Notes: generated by a model not told the origin, from the letters alone. Positions 1-7,395 are shown, counted from the first letter of the stretch. The stretch is DNA of 11,254 nt from Betaproteobacteria bacterium (GCA_007280315.1 QYQC01000147.1:1-11254); one strand, 5' to 3'. Program-made: numbers and translations.

Positions 1-3000
1 AAGATGTGTATAAGGGCCAGTCACTGCAACGCGAAGAAAACTACCGGTAAGTTCACCGAACGCGGTCTTGCCGCCGACCCCACCGCCCTGCAACAACCTT
101 CCCAGGTCGACACCGACAATCGCGCCCTTCTGGATGGTGAAACTGCCCTCCAGCCGCGGTGCCGAAAAAAGCTCATCGTAGGATTTTGCACGCATTGCAT
201 ACACCCCTTTGCCTTCGAGCTTGCCCTCCTCGAGCAGCGCCGGCGCGAATCTTCCAGGCTCCATCGACCGCACATCGATGGTTCCGCCCAGGCTCCAGTC
301 CGCACCCCACTTGAGGCTGGCCGTGCCCGACAGAAAGCCGCCGTAGATTGCGCCCTTGAGTTCGGTGAACCGAAGCTCGCCGCGGCGGATCACGCCCCTG
401 GCACTGAAGTTCTCCAGCAGGAACGACGGATCGATTGGCAGGCTGAACACGTTGGTCTCGATTTCGATCGAAGCGCCTTCAGCATCGGGCTTGAGCAGCA
501 GGCTGGTTTTGCGGTCCGGCGTATCGAGCGCGATTTGCGTCCACAGGCCGTTGTCGTCCATGGAAATCCTCGCGTCCAGAGCCGGCAGGATGATGCTCTT
601 GGAAATGAGTTTCCCGTTCTTTACGATGACGCTCGCGACTTTGAAATCCTGCCCCGAGGGCTTGCCGAACAGCAGGCCCAGCAATCCGTCTTCGCCCAGC
701 ACCGGCGATTCGAGCTCGATCGACTTGAACACCTTCTTGTCGCCGAACATGCTGCCCAGTTCCGCGATCGCTTTGACCTTCTCCACCGACAACTGGCCTT
801 CGCTGCCGATGGCAACACCATCCAGGCGCCAATGCGGCTGCGGCACCAGTGACAGGTGCAACGCCTTGATTTTTACCGGCTGCTGCAAATGTGCGCCGAC
901 GACTTTTTCGAACTGCGGGATATAGCCGTCGAACGGGACAAAATGGATGGACACCAGTCCGAGGACCAGCAGCAGGAACAGCCCCAGCGCCGCCGGCCTG
1001 CCCCAGTTGACCGGCGTTCGATACGTCTTCGACGGCGCTTCTGCGTCGCTATCGGTCTCGGTAGAGAGCACTGATGCTGCGGCACGATCACGCTCCTTTG
1101 CCTCATCGCTTTCGCGCCGGCGGGCATCCCGCTGCGACTCTGGTGCCGGTTCATGGCCCGCTGCAGTCGCCTGCTCTGCGTCCAGCTCTTTTTCCATCTC
1201 GGCGAAGTGGCGCTCGGTCTCCGCATTCTGCGCCCGCATCACCGCTTCGGCGTCGGCGAAGTCGCGCGGATGCGGCACCCCCAAAGTACTCGGTCTGCCC
1301 GGCGCTCGCTCCTGTTCCTGCTCGGGCGCGGCCTCCTCCTGTTTCCGCTTTGCTTCGTCCTCGGCCTGTTTGCGCGCCTGTTGCTCCGCTTCGTTTCTCG
1401 CCTTCTCCTCGGCTTCCGCGCGCGCTTTTTCCTCAACCTCCATGAGCATTTTGTCATCGGCACTGGCCGAGGGCGTCGCATCCTTTGGTTTCACCGCCGG
1501 TGCTGCGGCCGAGAGTGCATCGAAGTCAACCTCGATCCTGACCAGATCGTCCAGCGAACGGCCGGGCTTGGACGCCGCTGGCGCTCGATCCTGCGCGGCG
1601 GCTTCGTGCTGCGATTGTTTCTCAGCGGCCGCGCCGGCTTTGTCTTCCTCGTCCTTCCGATGAAGTTCCTCAGCTTGGTGTACTTCCCGCGACTCGGCTT
1701 CGCGCCTGGCTTGCGCTTCGGCTTCGGCGCGCTCCTGTTGTTGAATGTTGACGCGTTCTGCCTCTTGCTTACGCGCCTCCTCCTCAATCTCGCGTCTGGC
1801 TCTTTCCTCGGTCTCCTGGCGCTCGCGCTCGGCCTGTTCCCGTTCTGACTTTTCCTTCTCCTGGCGCGCGGCTTCCTCGCGTGCACTGCGCTCCGCTTCC
1901 TCGGATTCCCTGCGCGCGCGCTCTTCCGCTTCGACACGCGCCCGCTCCTCGGCTTCGCGTCTCGCTTTCTCCTCGGCGTCGATACGCTGGCGCTCGGCGT
2001 CCTCCTTCGCCCGGCGTTCGGAATCCTCACGCGCCTTGCGCCTGGCCTCTTCGGCATCCTCGGCGTCTTTGCGCGCGCGCGCTTCAGCCTCGATCCGCTG
2101 CTGTTCCCGCGCCCTTACGCGCTCGGCTTCTTCCCGGCGCGCCTGCTCTTCGGCGTCGCGCCGGGCCTTTTCCTCGGCTTCCCTGCGTTCGCGCTCCGCG
2201 TTTTCCTTCGCCTGGCGTTCCGCGTCCTCCCTGGCTCTTTTCTCCGCCTGTTCCTTTGCCTTGCGCTCAGCCTCCTCGCGCGCCTTGCGTTCTTCGTCCA
2301 GTTTGGCGCGCAGTTCGTCCGCCTCCTGTCGCGCTCGGTCCTCGGCCTCTTTGCGCTCGCGCTCCGCTTGCATCTTCGCCGTGCGTTCCGCTTCTTCGCG
2401 TGCCTTGCGCTCTTCGTCCAGCTTGGCGCGCAGATCGTCCGCCTCGCGGCGCGCTTTGTCCTCGGCCTCTTTGCGCTCGCGCGCAGCCTGTTCCTTCGCG
2501 CTGCGCTCCGCTTCCTCGCGTGCTTTGCGCTCTTCGTCCAACTTGGCGCGCAATTCGTCGGCCTCGCGGCGTGCCTTCTCTTCGAACTCCTTGCGCTCGC
2601 GCTCCGCCAGTTCTTTCGCGCTGCGTTCGGCTTGTTCTCGTTCCTTGCGCTCTTCGTCCAGCTTGGCGCGCAACGCTTCCGCCTCGCGGCGCGTTCTTTC
2701 TTCGGCTTCCCTGCGCTCGCGCTCCGACTCTTCACGCGCCTTGCGATCCGTTTCTTCCTTCGCCTCGCGTTCCGCCTCTTCCTTCGCCTTGCGCTGTGCT
2801 TCTTCCTGCGCCCTGCGTTCCGCCTCATCCTTCTCTTTACGTTCCGCCTCTTCCTTCGCCTTGCGCTCTGCTTCTTCCTGCGCCCTGCGTTCCGCCTCGT
2901 CCTTCTCTTTACGTTCCGCCTCTTCCTTCGCCTTGCGCTCTGCTTCTTCCTGCGCCTTGCGCTTCGCTTCGGCCTCCCGTTTTGCCTTCTCCAGCGCCTC

Positions 3001-3492
3001 TGCCTTGGACTTGGTTTCAGTCTCGGCCCGAGCCCGTGCCGCAGCCGCTTCCGCGGCGGCCTTGGCCTTGGCCTGCGCCTCGGCTTTCGCGCGCGCGTCC
3101 GTCTCTGCCTTCGCCCGCGCCACCGCCTCGGCCTCGGCCTGCGCTTTCTGTTTCGCCGCTTCTTCCGCCTTCTTGTTTAACTCCGATAGCGTCGGGATCG
3201 CCATGGTGAAATCGAGATCGAGGTCGATATCGACCTCGGTGACTTTCTGCGCCGGCGCGGCAGGCGCCGTCGGTTTGAATTCCTGGATGAAGCCGTTCTT
3301 GGCCAGCACCTGCAGCGCAGCCAGCAGCTTGTCCTCCGGCACCTTGGACAATTTTGCATGCACCGCACCTACCGCAAGTTTGCCGTCGATCTCCTGCAGC
3401 AGCGTGCGCATGTCGCGCGACAAGGCGCTGGTTTTCCCAGTCGCCTCCATCAGGCCTTTGGCAGTCTTGGTATAGACGGTTTGGCGATCCAT
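1..3492 (-). CDS. AsmA-family inner-membrane protein with very long charged helical cytoplasmic rod (C-terminus cut by window edge)
   Basis: One uninterrupted minus-strand frame runs from an ATG at 3492-3490 off the left edge, at least 1164 codons. Visible order: residues 1-72 form a compact module (begins MDRQTVYTKTAKGLMEATGK, ends GFIQEF); a Pro/Ala linker and an acidic EVDIDLDLDF stretch lie near 86-95; about 103-625 is rich in E, R, K and A with 8-residue periodicity; about 625-680 is a linker with LDDLVRIEVDFDAL; a second charged helix lies near 680-790; one membrane segment (GLFLLLVLGLVSIHFVPF) lies near 834-853; then a beta-rich periplasmic part with AsmA-like sequence such as KTAFGELTGSF near the edge. 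AsmA/TamB-type proteins are inner-membrane anchored and linked to outer-membrane lipid homeostasis; they normally have little before the anchor. Here the rod should be cytoplasmic. The start lacks a clear Shine-Dalgarno site but has a TATAAT 40 bases upstream. The first module resembles N-terminal modules of other betaproteobacterial proteins from memory only. The specific role is unknown; AsmA assignment moderate to good. Confidence 0.8.
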   Translation of the reverse strand, partial: MDRQTVYTKTAKGLMEATGKTSALSRDMRTLLQEIDGKLAVGAVHAKLSKVPEDKLLAALQVLAKNGFIQEFKPTAPAAPAQKVTEVDIDLDLDFTMAIPTLSELNKKAEEAAKQKAQAEAEAVARAKAETDARAKAEAQAKAKAAAEAAAARARAETETKSKAEALEKAKREAEAKRKAQEEAERKAKEEAERKEKDEAERRAQEEAERKAKEEAERKEKDEAERRAQEEAQRKAKEEAEREAKEETDRKAREESERERREAEERTRREAEALRAKLDEERKEREQAERSAKELAERERKEFEEKARREADELRAKLDEERKAREEAERSAKEQAARERKEAEDKARREADDLRAKLDEERKAREEAERTAKMQAERERKEAEDRARQEADELRAKLDEERKAREEAERKAKEQAEKRAREDAERQAKENAERERREAEEKARRDAEEQARREEAERVRAREQQRIEAEARARKDAEDAEEARRKAREDSERRAKEDAERQRIDAEEKARREAEERARVEAEERARRESEEAERSAREEAARQEKEKSEREQAERERQETEERARREIEEEARKQEAERVNIQQQERAEAEAQARREAESREVHQAEELHRKDEEDKAGAAAEKQSQHEAAAQDRAPAASKPGRSLDDLVRIEVDFDALSAAAPAVKPKDATPSASADDKMLMEVEEKARAEAEEKARNEAEQQARKQAEDEAKRKQEEAAPEQEQERAPGRPSTLGVPHPRDFADAEAVMRAQNAETERHFAEMEKELDAEQATAAGHEPAPESQRDARRRESDEAKERDRAAASVLSTETDSDAEAPSKTYRTPVNWGRPAALGLFLLLVLGLVSIHFVPFDGYIPQFEKVVGAHLQQPVKIKALHLSLVPQPHWRLDGVAIGSEGQLSVEKVKAIAELGSMFGDKKVFKSIELESPVLGEDGLLGLLFGKPSGQDFKVASVIVKNGKLISKSIILPALDARISMDDNGLWTQIALDTPDRKTSLLLKPDAEGASIEIETNVFSLPIDPSFLLENFSARGVIRRGELRFTELKGAIYGGFLSGTASLKWGADWSLGGTIDVRSMEPGRFAPALLEEGKLEGKGVYAMRAKSYDELFSAPRLEGSFTIQKGAIVGVDLGRLLQGGGVGGKTAFGELTGSFLRVAVTGPYTHL
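2..20 (+). other. Probable residual Tn5/Nextera mosaic-end adaptor
   Basis: Bases 2-20 read AGATGTGTATAAGGGCCAG. The 19-base Tn5 mosaic end used in Nextera libraries is AGATGTGTATAAGAGACAG, so 17 of 19 positions agree, including the first 13 in a row. The match lies exactly at the contig end, where untrimmed adaptor is expected. The base before the match (A) does not fit the known read 1 or read 2 adaptor tails, but that is one base only. I infer that these bases are not genomic and that the last six or seven residues of the AsmA-type frame read from them are artefactual. Confidence 0.8.
2281..2760 (-). repeat. Four tandem 120-bp repeats (40 codons, 5 x 8 residues)
   Basis: The block TCTTCGTCCA followed by (G/A)(C/T)TTGGCGCGCA recurs at 2291, 2411, 2531 and 2651, exactly 120 bp apart. 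The flanking sequence in each period also aligns, with clear divergence between copies. Each unit encodes 40 residues containing LRAKLDEERK followed by octets of the AREEAERSAKEQ type, giving residues about 245-404 of the AsmA-type protein. The copies differ more than the 72-bp ones do, so they are older. Sequence on either side continues the 24-bp rhythm less regularly. Confidence 0.85.
2771..2954 (-). repeat. Tandem 72-bp repeat (24 codons, 3 x 8 residues), about 2.5 copies
   Basis: Positions 2811-2882 and 2883-2954 are identical except for one base (A at 2827, G at 2899). The partial copy at 2771-2810 differs from 2843-2882 by one base. Each 72-bp unit splits into three related 24-bp blocks, encoding octets of the form ERKAKEEA, ERKEKDEA and ERRAQEEA. 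Near-identity, including third codon positions, points to a recent duplication inside the AsmA-type gene. The unit keeps the frame, so copy number could change without breaking the protein. It covers about residues 180-241. Confidence 0.85.
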
Positions 3493-3531
3493 GCTGGCTC
3501 GGTGGCTGAAACCTGTTATTCCAGGCAACCG

Positions 3532-3537
3532 ATTATA
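3532..3537 (-). promoter_or_regulatory. Candidate -10 box for the AsmA-type gene
   Basis: On the minus strand the sequence reads TATAAT, a perfect sigma-70 -10 consensus, 40 bases upstream of the ATG at 3492. A good -35 box is not visible at 16-18 bases spacing, so an activator or a weak -35 would be needed. The 102-bp gap (3493-3594) between the oxoprolinase stop and this gene holds nothing else I recognise: there is no clear U-tract terminator and no small gene. Confidence 0.4.
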
Positions 3538-3594
3538 GGGAATCCACCGCCATGCCGATAGGCGTAAATTGCCTCGCGGCCGCCGTGCCGGCGC

Positions 3595-5670
3595 TCAGCT
3601 CCCGGGCCGTCCGTAGCCGCCGCCGCCCGGCGTTTCGATGACGAACACGTCCCCGGGGACCAGTTCCGCCTTGTCCGCTCCGCCCAGGTCAAGCTTGCTG
3701 CCGTCGGCGCGCTCGACCCAGTTGCGTCCCACCTTGCCCGGTTCGCCGCCGGCCATGCCATAGGGTGGGATGCGACGGTGCCCCGAAAGGATGGCGGCCG
3801 TCATGGCCTCGAGAAAGCGCACCCGGCGTACGATGCCGTCGCCGCCGCGCCACCTGCCCCTGCCGCCCGAATCGCGGCGGATGGCGAAGCTTTCAAGCTT
3901 CACCGGAAAACGCCATTCGAGCACCTCGGGGTCGGTAAGCCGGGTATTGGTCATGTGCGTGTGCACGGCATCGGTACCGTCGAAGCCGCCTTGCGCGCCT
4001 GTCGCACCGGCATCCGCCCCGCCTGCGCCGGAGCCGCCGCATATGGTCTCGTAATACTGGTGTTCGGCGTTGCCGAAGGTGAAATTGTTCATCGTTCCCT
4101 GCGATGCACCCATCACGCCGAGCGCACCGTAAAGCGCATCGGTGATGCATTGCGAAGTTTCGACATTGCCCGCGACCACCGCAGCCGGATAGCGCGGCCG
4201 CAGCATGCTGCCCTCCGGGATGATCACATTCAGCGGTTTAAGGCATCCGGCGTTGAGCGGGATATCGTCATCTACCAGCGTGCGAAACACATACAGCACC
4301 GCCGCCATGCAAACCGCCGACGGCGCGTTGAAATTGTTCGGCAGCTGTGCCGATGTGCCGCTGAAATCGATCGTCGCGCTGCGTGCCGCCTTGTCGATGC
4401 CGATCTTGACGCGTATCACCGCGCCCGAGTCCATTTCGTAGCTGAACCCGCCCGGCTTGAGCACGTCGATGACACGCCGCACCGCCTCCTCTGCATTGTC
4501 CTGCACATGCCGCATGTAGGCGTGCACCACGTCCAGTCCGAAATGTTCGACCATGCGGCGCAGCTCCTGCACACCTTTCTCGTTGGCGGCGATCATGGCG
4601 CGCAGATCGGCTAGATTCTGCTCGATGTTACGCGCCGGATAATCGCCCGAGCCAAGCAGCGCGACGGTCTCGTCCTCGCGCAGCCGTCCTTCCTCGACCA
4701 GCAGGAAATTGTCGATCAGCACGCCTTCCTCTTCCACCACCTTGCTGTCAGGCGGCATCGATCCGGGCGTGATGCCGCCGACGTCGGCGTGGTGGCCGCG
4801 CGAGCCGACGTAAAACAACATGTTTTTACCTGCCTCATCGAATACCGGCGTGATAACGGTGATGTCGGGCAGGTGGGTGCCTCCGTTATAGGGCGCGTTG
4901 AGCATGTAGACGTTCCCCGGCTTGATGCGGCCGGCGTTCTCGCGCATCACCGTCTTGATCGATTCGCCCATCGAGCCGAGGTGCACCGGCAGGTGCGGCG
5001 CATTGGCGATGAGCTGGCCCTGGGCGTCGAACAGGGCGCAGGAGAAATCGAGTCGCTCCTTGATATTGACCGAATACGCAGTGGCTTCCAGGCGCAGGCC
5101 CATCTGCTCCGCGATCGACATGAACAAGTTGTTGAACACTTCGAGCATTACCGGATCCACGGTGGTGCCGATGGCGACGCGCGCCGGACGCGCTTCGATG
5201 CGCCTGAGTACCAGGTGATCAAGCGGCGTCACTTCGGCCTGCCATCCGGGCTCGACCACTGTGGTCGCGTTGGCCTCGGCGATGATTGCAGGACCCGTTA
5301 CTTGGTCGCCAGGCCGCAGAACGTCGCGCAGGAATACCGGCGTGCGGTGGGACTTGCCGCCAGAGTGCATGTCAACCATATCCGCCACCTGGGGGGCAGT
5401 GGCAGCCGCCAGCTCTCCTGCCGCCTCCGCGCGCGGCGCAGGCGCGATTTCCGTCGGCGCATCGGACATTCCGATGGCTTCAACCGACACCGCCTCGGCC
5501 AGCAACGCGCGCCCGGGCATGAGGAAGGAATAGCGCTGGCGATAGGCGCGCTCGAACTGGGCGACCATGTCCGCGACCGAACCGAAGGCGACGATGAGCG
5601 CCGAATCGGTGCCGTCGTATCGGAGGTGTACCCGCTGCGCTACGCGTACGCGATCGGGCGGCACGCCCTG
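3595..5670 (-). CDS. 5-oxoprolinase (OPLAH type), C-terminal part after frameshift: end of hydantoinase A half plus whole hydantoinase B half
   Basis: This frame carries the second part of one fused oxoprolinase. It begins with QGVPPDRVRVAQRVHLRYDG, which corresponds to the HLRYQGTD region of mammalian OPLAH, and continues through the end of the HyuA-like half (VEPGWQAEVTP). With no stop it then enters the HyuB-like half near position 5155 (VDPVMLEVFNNLFMSIAEQM). Family hallmarks follow: KERLDFSCALFD, HLPDITVITPVF, SRGHHADVGGITPGSMPP, TFGNAEHQYYET, HTHMTNTRLTDPEVLEWRFP and the final TPGGGGYG, ending at the TGA at 3597-3595. There are 691 codons in this frame. It has no natural start in family terms; a GTG at 5664-5662 lies 13 bases after an AGGAGG, so separate translation is possible but would give only a fragment of the A half. 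The family reaction is ATP-dependent opening of 5-oxo-L-proline to glutamate in the cytoplasm. A Gly/Ala-rich loop after the GGSGAGG motif looks longer than in OPLAH. Confidence 0.88.
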   Translation of the reverse strand, partial: QGVPPDRVRVAQRVHLRYDGTDSALIVAFGSVADMVAQFERAYRQRYSFLMPGRALLAEAVSVEAIGMSDAPTEIAPAPRAEAAGELAAATAPQVADMVDMHSGGKSHRTPVFLRDVLRPGDQVTGPAIIAEANATTVVEPGWQAEVTPLDHLVLRRIEARPARVAIGTTVDPVMLEVFNNLFMSIAEQMGLRLEATAYSVNIKERLDFSCALFDAQGQLIANAPHLPVHLGSMGESIKTVMRENAGRIKPGNVYMLNAPYNGGTHLPDITVITPVFDEAGKNMLFYVGSRGHHADVGGITPGSMPPDSKVVEEEGVLIDNFLLVEEGRLREDETVALLGSGDYPARNIEQNLADLRAMIAANEKGVQELRRMVEHFGLDVVHAYMRHVQDNAEEAVRRVIDVLKPGGFSYEMDSGAVIRVKIGIDKAARSATIDFSGTSAQLPNNFNAPSAVCMAAVLYVFRTLVDDDIPLNAGCLKPLNVIIPEGSMLRPRYPAAVVAGNVETSQCITDALYGALGVMGASQGTMNNFTFGNAEHQYYETICGGSGAGGADAGATGAQGGFDGTDAVHTHMTNTRLTDPEVLEWRFPVKLESFAIRRDSGGRGRWRGGDGIVRRVRFLEAMTAAILSGHRRIPPYGMAGGEPGKVGRNWVERADGSKLDLGGADKAELVPGDVFVIETPGGGGYGRPGS

Positions 5671-7253
5671 GTGCGCACCTCCTCCTGCGCCGGACCGGTC
5701 AGCTGCTGCAATGCTGCCTCGATCAGTGGCAGGTTGTCCCGCGTGAGCGCAACTTCGACCGCCTGCTCGCGCATCGCAGTAATGTCCGCCAGGCCCATGC
5801 CGTAGGCCGAAAGCACGCCGGCGAGAGGGTGGATGAACACCCGCGTCATCCCCAGCGCATCGGCCACCAGGCAGGCATGCTGGCCGGCCGCGCCGCCGAA
5901 GCAACACAAGGTGTATTCGGTCACGTCGTGTCCGCGCTGCACCGAAATCTGCTTGATCGCGTTGGCCATGTTGCCTACGGCGATGTCGATATAGCCCTCC
6001 GCCACCTGTTGCGGCGTGCGCGTATCGCCCGTGGCCTCGCGAATTTCGCGCGCGAGCTCGATGAATTTGTGCCGCACCACTTCGGCATCGAGCGGCTCGC
6101 CGCCGCGCGGCCCGAATACCGACGGAAAGAACTTCGGCTGGATCTTGCCCAGCATGACGTTGCAGTCGGTGACCGCCAGCGGCCCGTTGTTGCGATACGA
6201 CGCGGGACCGGGATTGGCGCCGGCCGAATCCGGGCCGGCGCGGTAGCGCGCGCCGTCGAAATGCAGAATCGAGCCGCCGCCCGCGGCCACCGTGTGGATG
6301 CTCATCATCGGCGCGCGCATGCGCACACCCGCGACCTGGGTTTCGAAGGCACGCTCGAATTCGCCGGCGTAATGCGATACGTCGGTCGATGTCCCACCCA
6401 TGTCGAAGCCGATGATCTTGTCGAAGCCGGCAATGAGCGACGTGCGCACGGCGCCGACGATGCCGCCCGCCGGCCCGGACAGAATGGAGTCCTTGCCCTG
6501 AAAGCGGCGCGCATCGGTCAGGCCGCCGTTGGATTGCATGAACATCAGACGCACGCCTTCCAGTTCCGCGGCCACCTGGGAGACGTAGCGCCGCAGTATC
6601 GGCGACAGGTAGGCATCGACCACCGTGGTGTCGCCGCGGCTGACCAGCTTCATCATCGGGCTCACTTCGTGCGATACCGACACCTGGCCGTAACCGATGG
6701 CGCGCGCCATCGCCGCCACCTGCCGCTCATGTTCCTGGTAACGATAGCCGTGCATGCACACGATCGCCACCGAGCGATAGCCCTGCGCGTAGGCGGCTTG
6801 AAGATCGCGCCGCGTTCCCTCGACATCGAATGGGGTCAGCACTTCTCCATGGGCGCCGACGCGCTCTTCGATTTCGACAACCTTGCTGTAGAGCAGCTCG
6901 GGCAGGACGATGTGGCGGGCAAAAATCTTCGGCCGGTTCTGGTAGGCGATCCGGAGCGCATCACCGAAGCCGCGCGTAATGAACAGCACCGTGCGCTCGC
7001 CCTTTCTCTCCAGAAGCGCGTTGGTTGCGACGGTGGTGCCCATCTTTACGGCGTCGATCCTGTCGCCGGGGATCGGTTCACCGGCGGCGACGCCGAGCAG
7101 ATGCCGAATGCCGGCGAGCGCGGCGTCGCGGTACTGCTGCGGATTCTCCGACAGCAGCTTGTGCGTGGCGATGACCCCGTCGGGGCGGCGCGCGACGATG
7201 TCGGTGAACGTGCCGCCGCGGTCGATCCAGAATTGCCAGAGTTTCTGAGTCAT
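5640..7253 (-). CDS. 5-oxoprolinase (OPLAH type), N-terminal part: hydantoinase A half, ends early at a frameshift
   Basis: The frame starts at the ATG at 7253-7251 (MTQKLWQFWIDRGG). I chose this start because the family's phosphate-binding motif DRGGTFTD follows directly at residues 11-18; an ATG further upstream (7340) would add residues with no family match and fill the divergent promoter region. Other hallmarks: MGTTVATNALLERKGER, LFITRGFGDALRI, FMQSNGGLTD, LSGPAGGIVGAV, IGFDMGGTSTDVS, VAAGGGSILHFDG, GPDSAGANPGPASYR, CFGGAAGQHAC and LSAYGMGLAD. These are the ATP-binding fold signatures of the HyuA/OPLAH family. The match ends at EEVR (residue 527, position 5673); the frame then reads ten unrelated residues and stops at the TAG at 5642-5640. 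One extra base near 5671 would rejoin it to the downstream frame, giving about 1219 residues, within the usual 1200-1290 for fused enzymes. No strong Shine-Dalgarno site precedes the start. Confidence 0.88.
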   Translation of the reverse strand: MTQKLWQFWIDRGGTFTDIVARRPDGVIATHKLLSENPQQYRDAALAGIRHLLGVAAGEPIPGDRIDAVKMGTTVATNALLERKGERTVLFITRGFGDALRIAYQNRPKIFARHIVLPELLYSKVVEIEERVGAHGEVLTPFDVEGTRRDLQAAYAQGYRSVAIVCMHGYRYQEHERQVAAMARAIGYGQVSVSHEVSPMMKLVSRGDTTVVDAYLSPILRRYVSQVAAELEGVRLMFMQSNGGLTDARRFQGKDSILSGPAGGIVGAVRTSLIAGFDKIIGFDMGGTSTDVSHYAGEFERAFETQVAGVRMRAPMMSIHTVAAGGGSILHFDGARYRAGPDSAGANPGPASYRNNGPLAVTDCNVMLGKIQPKFFPSVFGPRGGEPLDAEVVRHKFIELAREIREATGDTRTPQQVAEGYIDIAVGNMANAIKQISVQRGHDVTEYTLCCFGGAAGQHACLVADALGMTRVFIHPLAGVLSAYGMGLADITAMREQAVEVALTRDNLPLIEAALQQLTGPAQEEVRTRACRPIAYA

Positions 7254-7395
7254 GGAATTTTCGTGCGGCGCGGATTCGCTGCGCTGCCTGCGGCTGAAGG
7301 CTTCTGCTAGGATGCGCAAAATCATATCATGCCGGTTCACCCCGGACCCTGCGCACTACCCGTTCCCGGGCAGACCGAAAGATCGGCTCAATATA
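7254..7395. promoter_or_regulatory. Divergent intergenic region between the oxoprolinase and the oxidoreductase/TRAP genes
   Basis: These 142 bases separate two genes read outward, so promoters in both directions must lie here or overlap the gene starts. On the minus strand TATGAT at 7326-7321 is one base from the -10 consensus and 67 bases upstream of the oxoprolinase ATG, but no good -35 is seen. On the plus strand a perfect TATAAT at 7392-7397 overlaps the start codon at 7396 and so cannot drive the full oxidoreductase frame. The segment 7320-7331 is a short AT-rich island in GC-rich surroundings. No convincing long operator palindrome or riboswitch is visible, and no regulator gene is present in the window. 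Confidence 0.45.

Noticed and set aside
2281..2954. Regular repeats resembling a CRISPR-like or satellite array
   Set aside because: The repeats are in-frame, contiguous and coding, with no unique spacers and no cas genes; they are protein-coding repeats.
1745..3475. Plus-strand open frame of 576 codons rich in Ser, Ala, Arg and Phe
   Set aside because: It is the complement of the repetitive Glu/Arg/Lys/Ala gene. Its composition is the mirror of those codons and it has no recognisable domain or ribosome site.
3512..3525. CCTG-TTATTC-CAGG small inverted repeat near the AsmA-type promoter
   Set aside because: Only four base pairs per arm; too short to call an operator or a terminator.
5640..5907. 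Reading the hydantoinase B frame as starting upstream at 5907 as a separate normal gene
   Set aside because: Upstream of 5670 this frame is Arg/Gly-rich with no family match, while the other frame there matches HyuA to 5673; the extension is out of frame.
5829..7310. Plus-strand open frame of 493 codons antisense to the oxoprolinase
   Set aside because: It lies fully opposite a gene with unmistakable family motifs; long antisense frames are expected in GC-rich DNA. The residues are His/Arg/Ala-rich with no domain.
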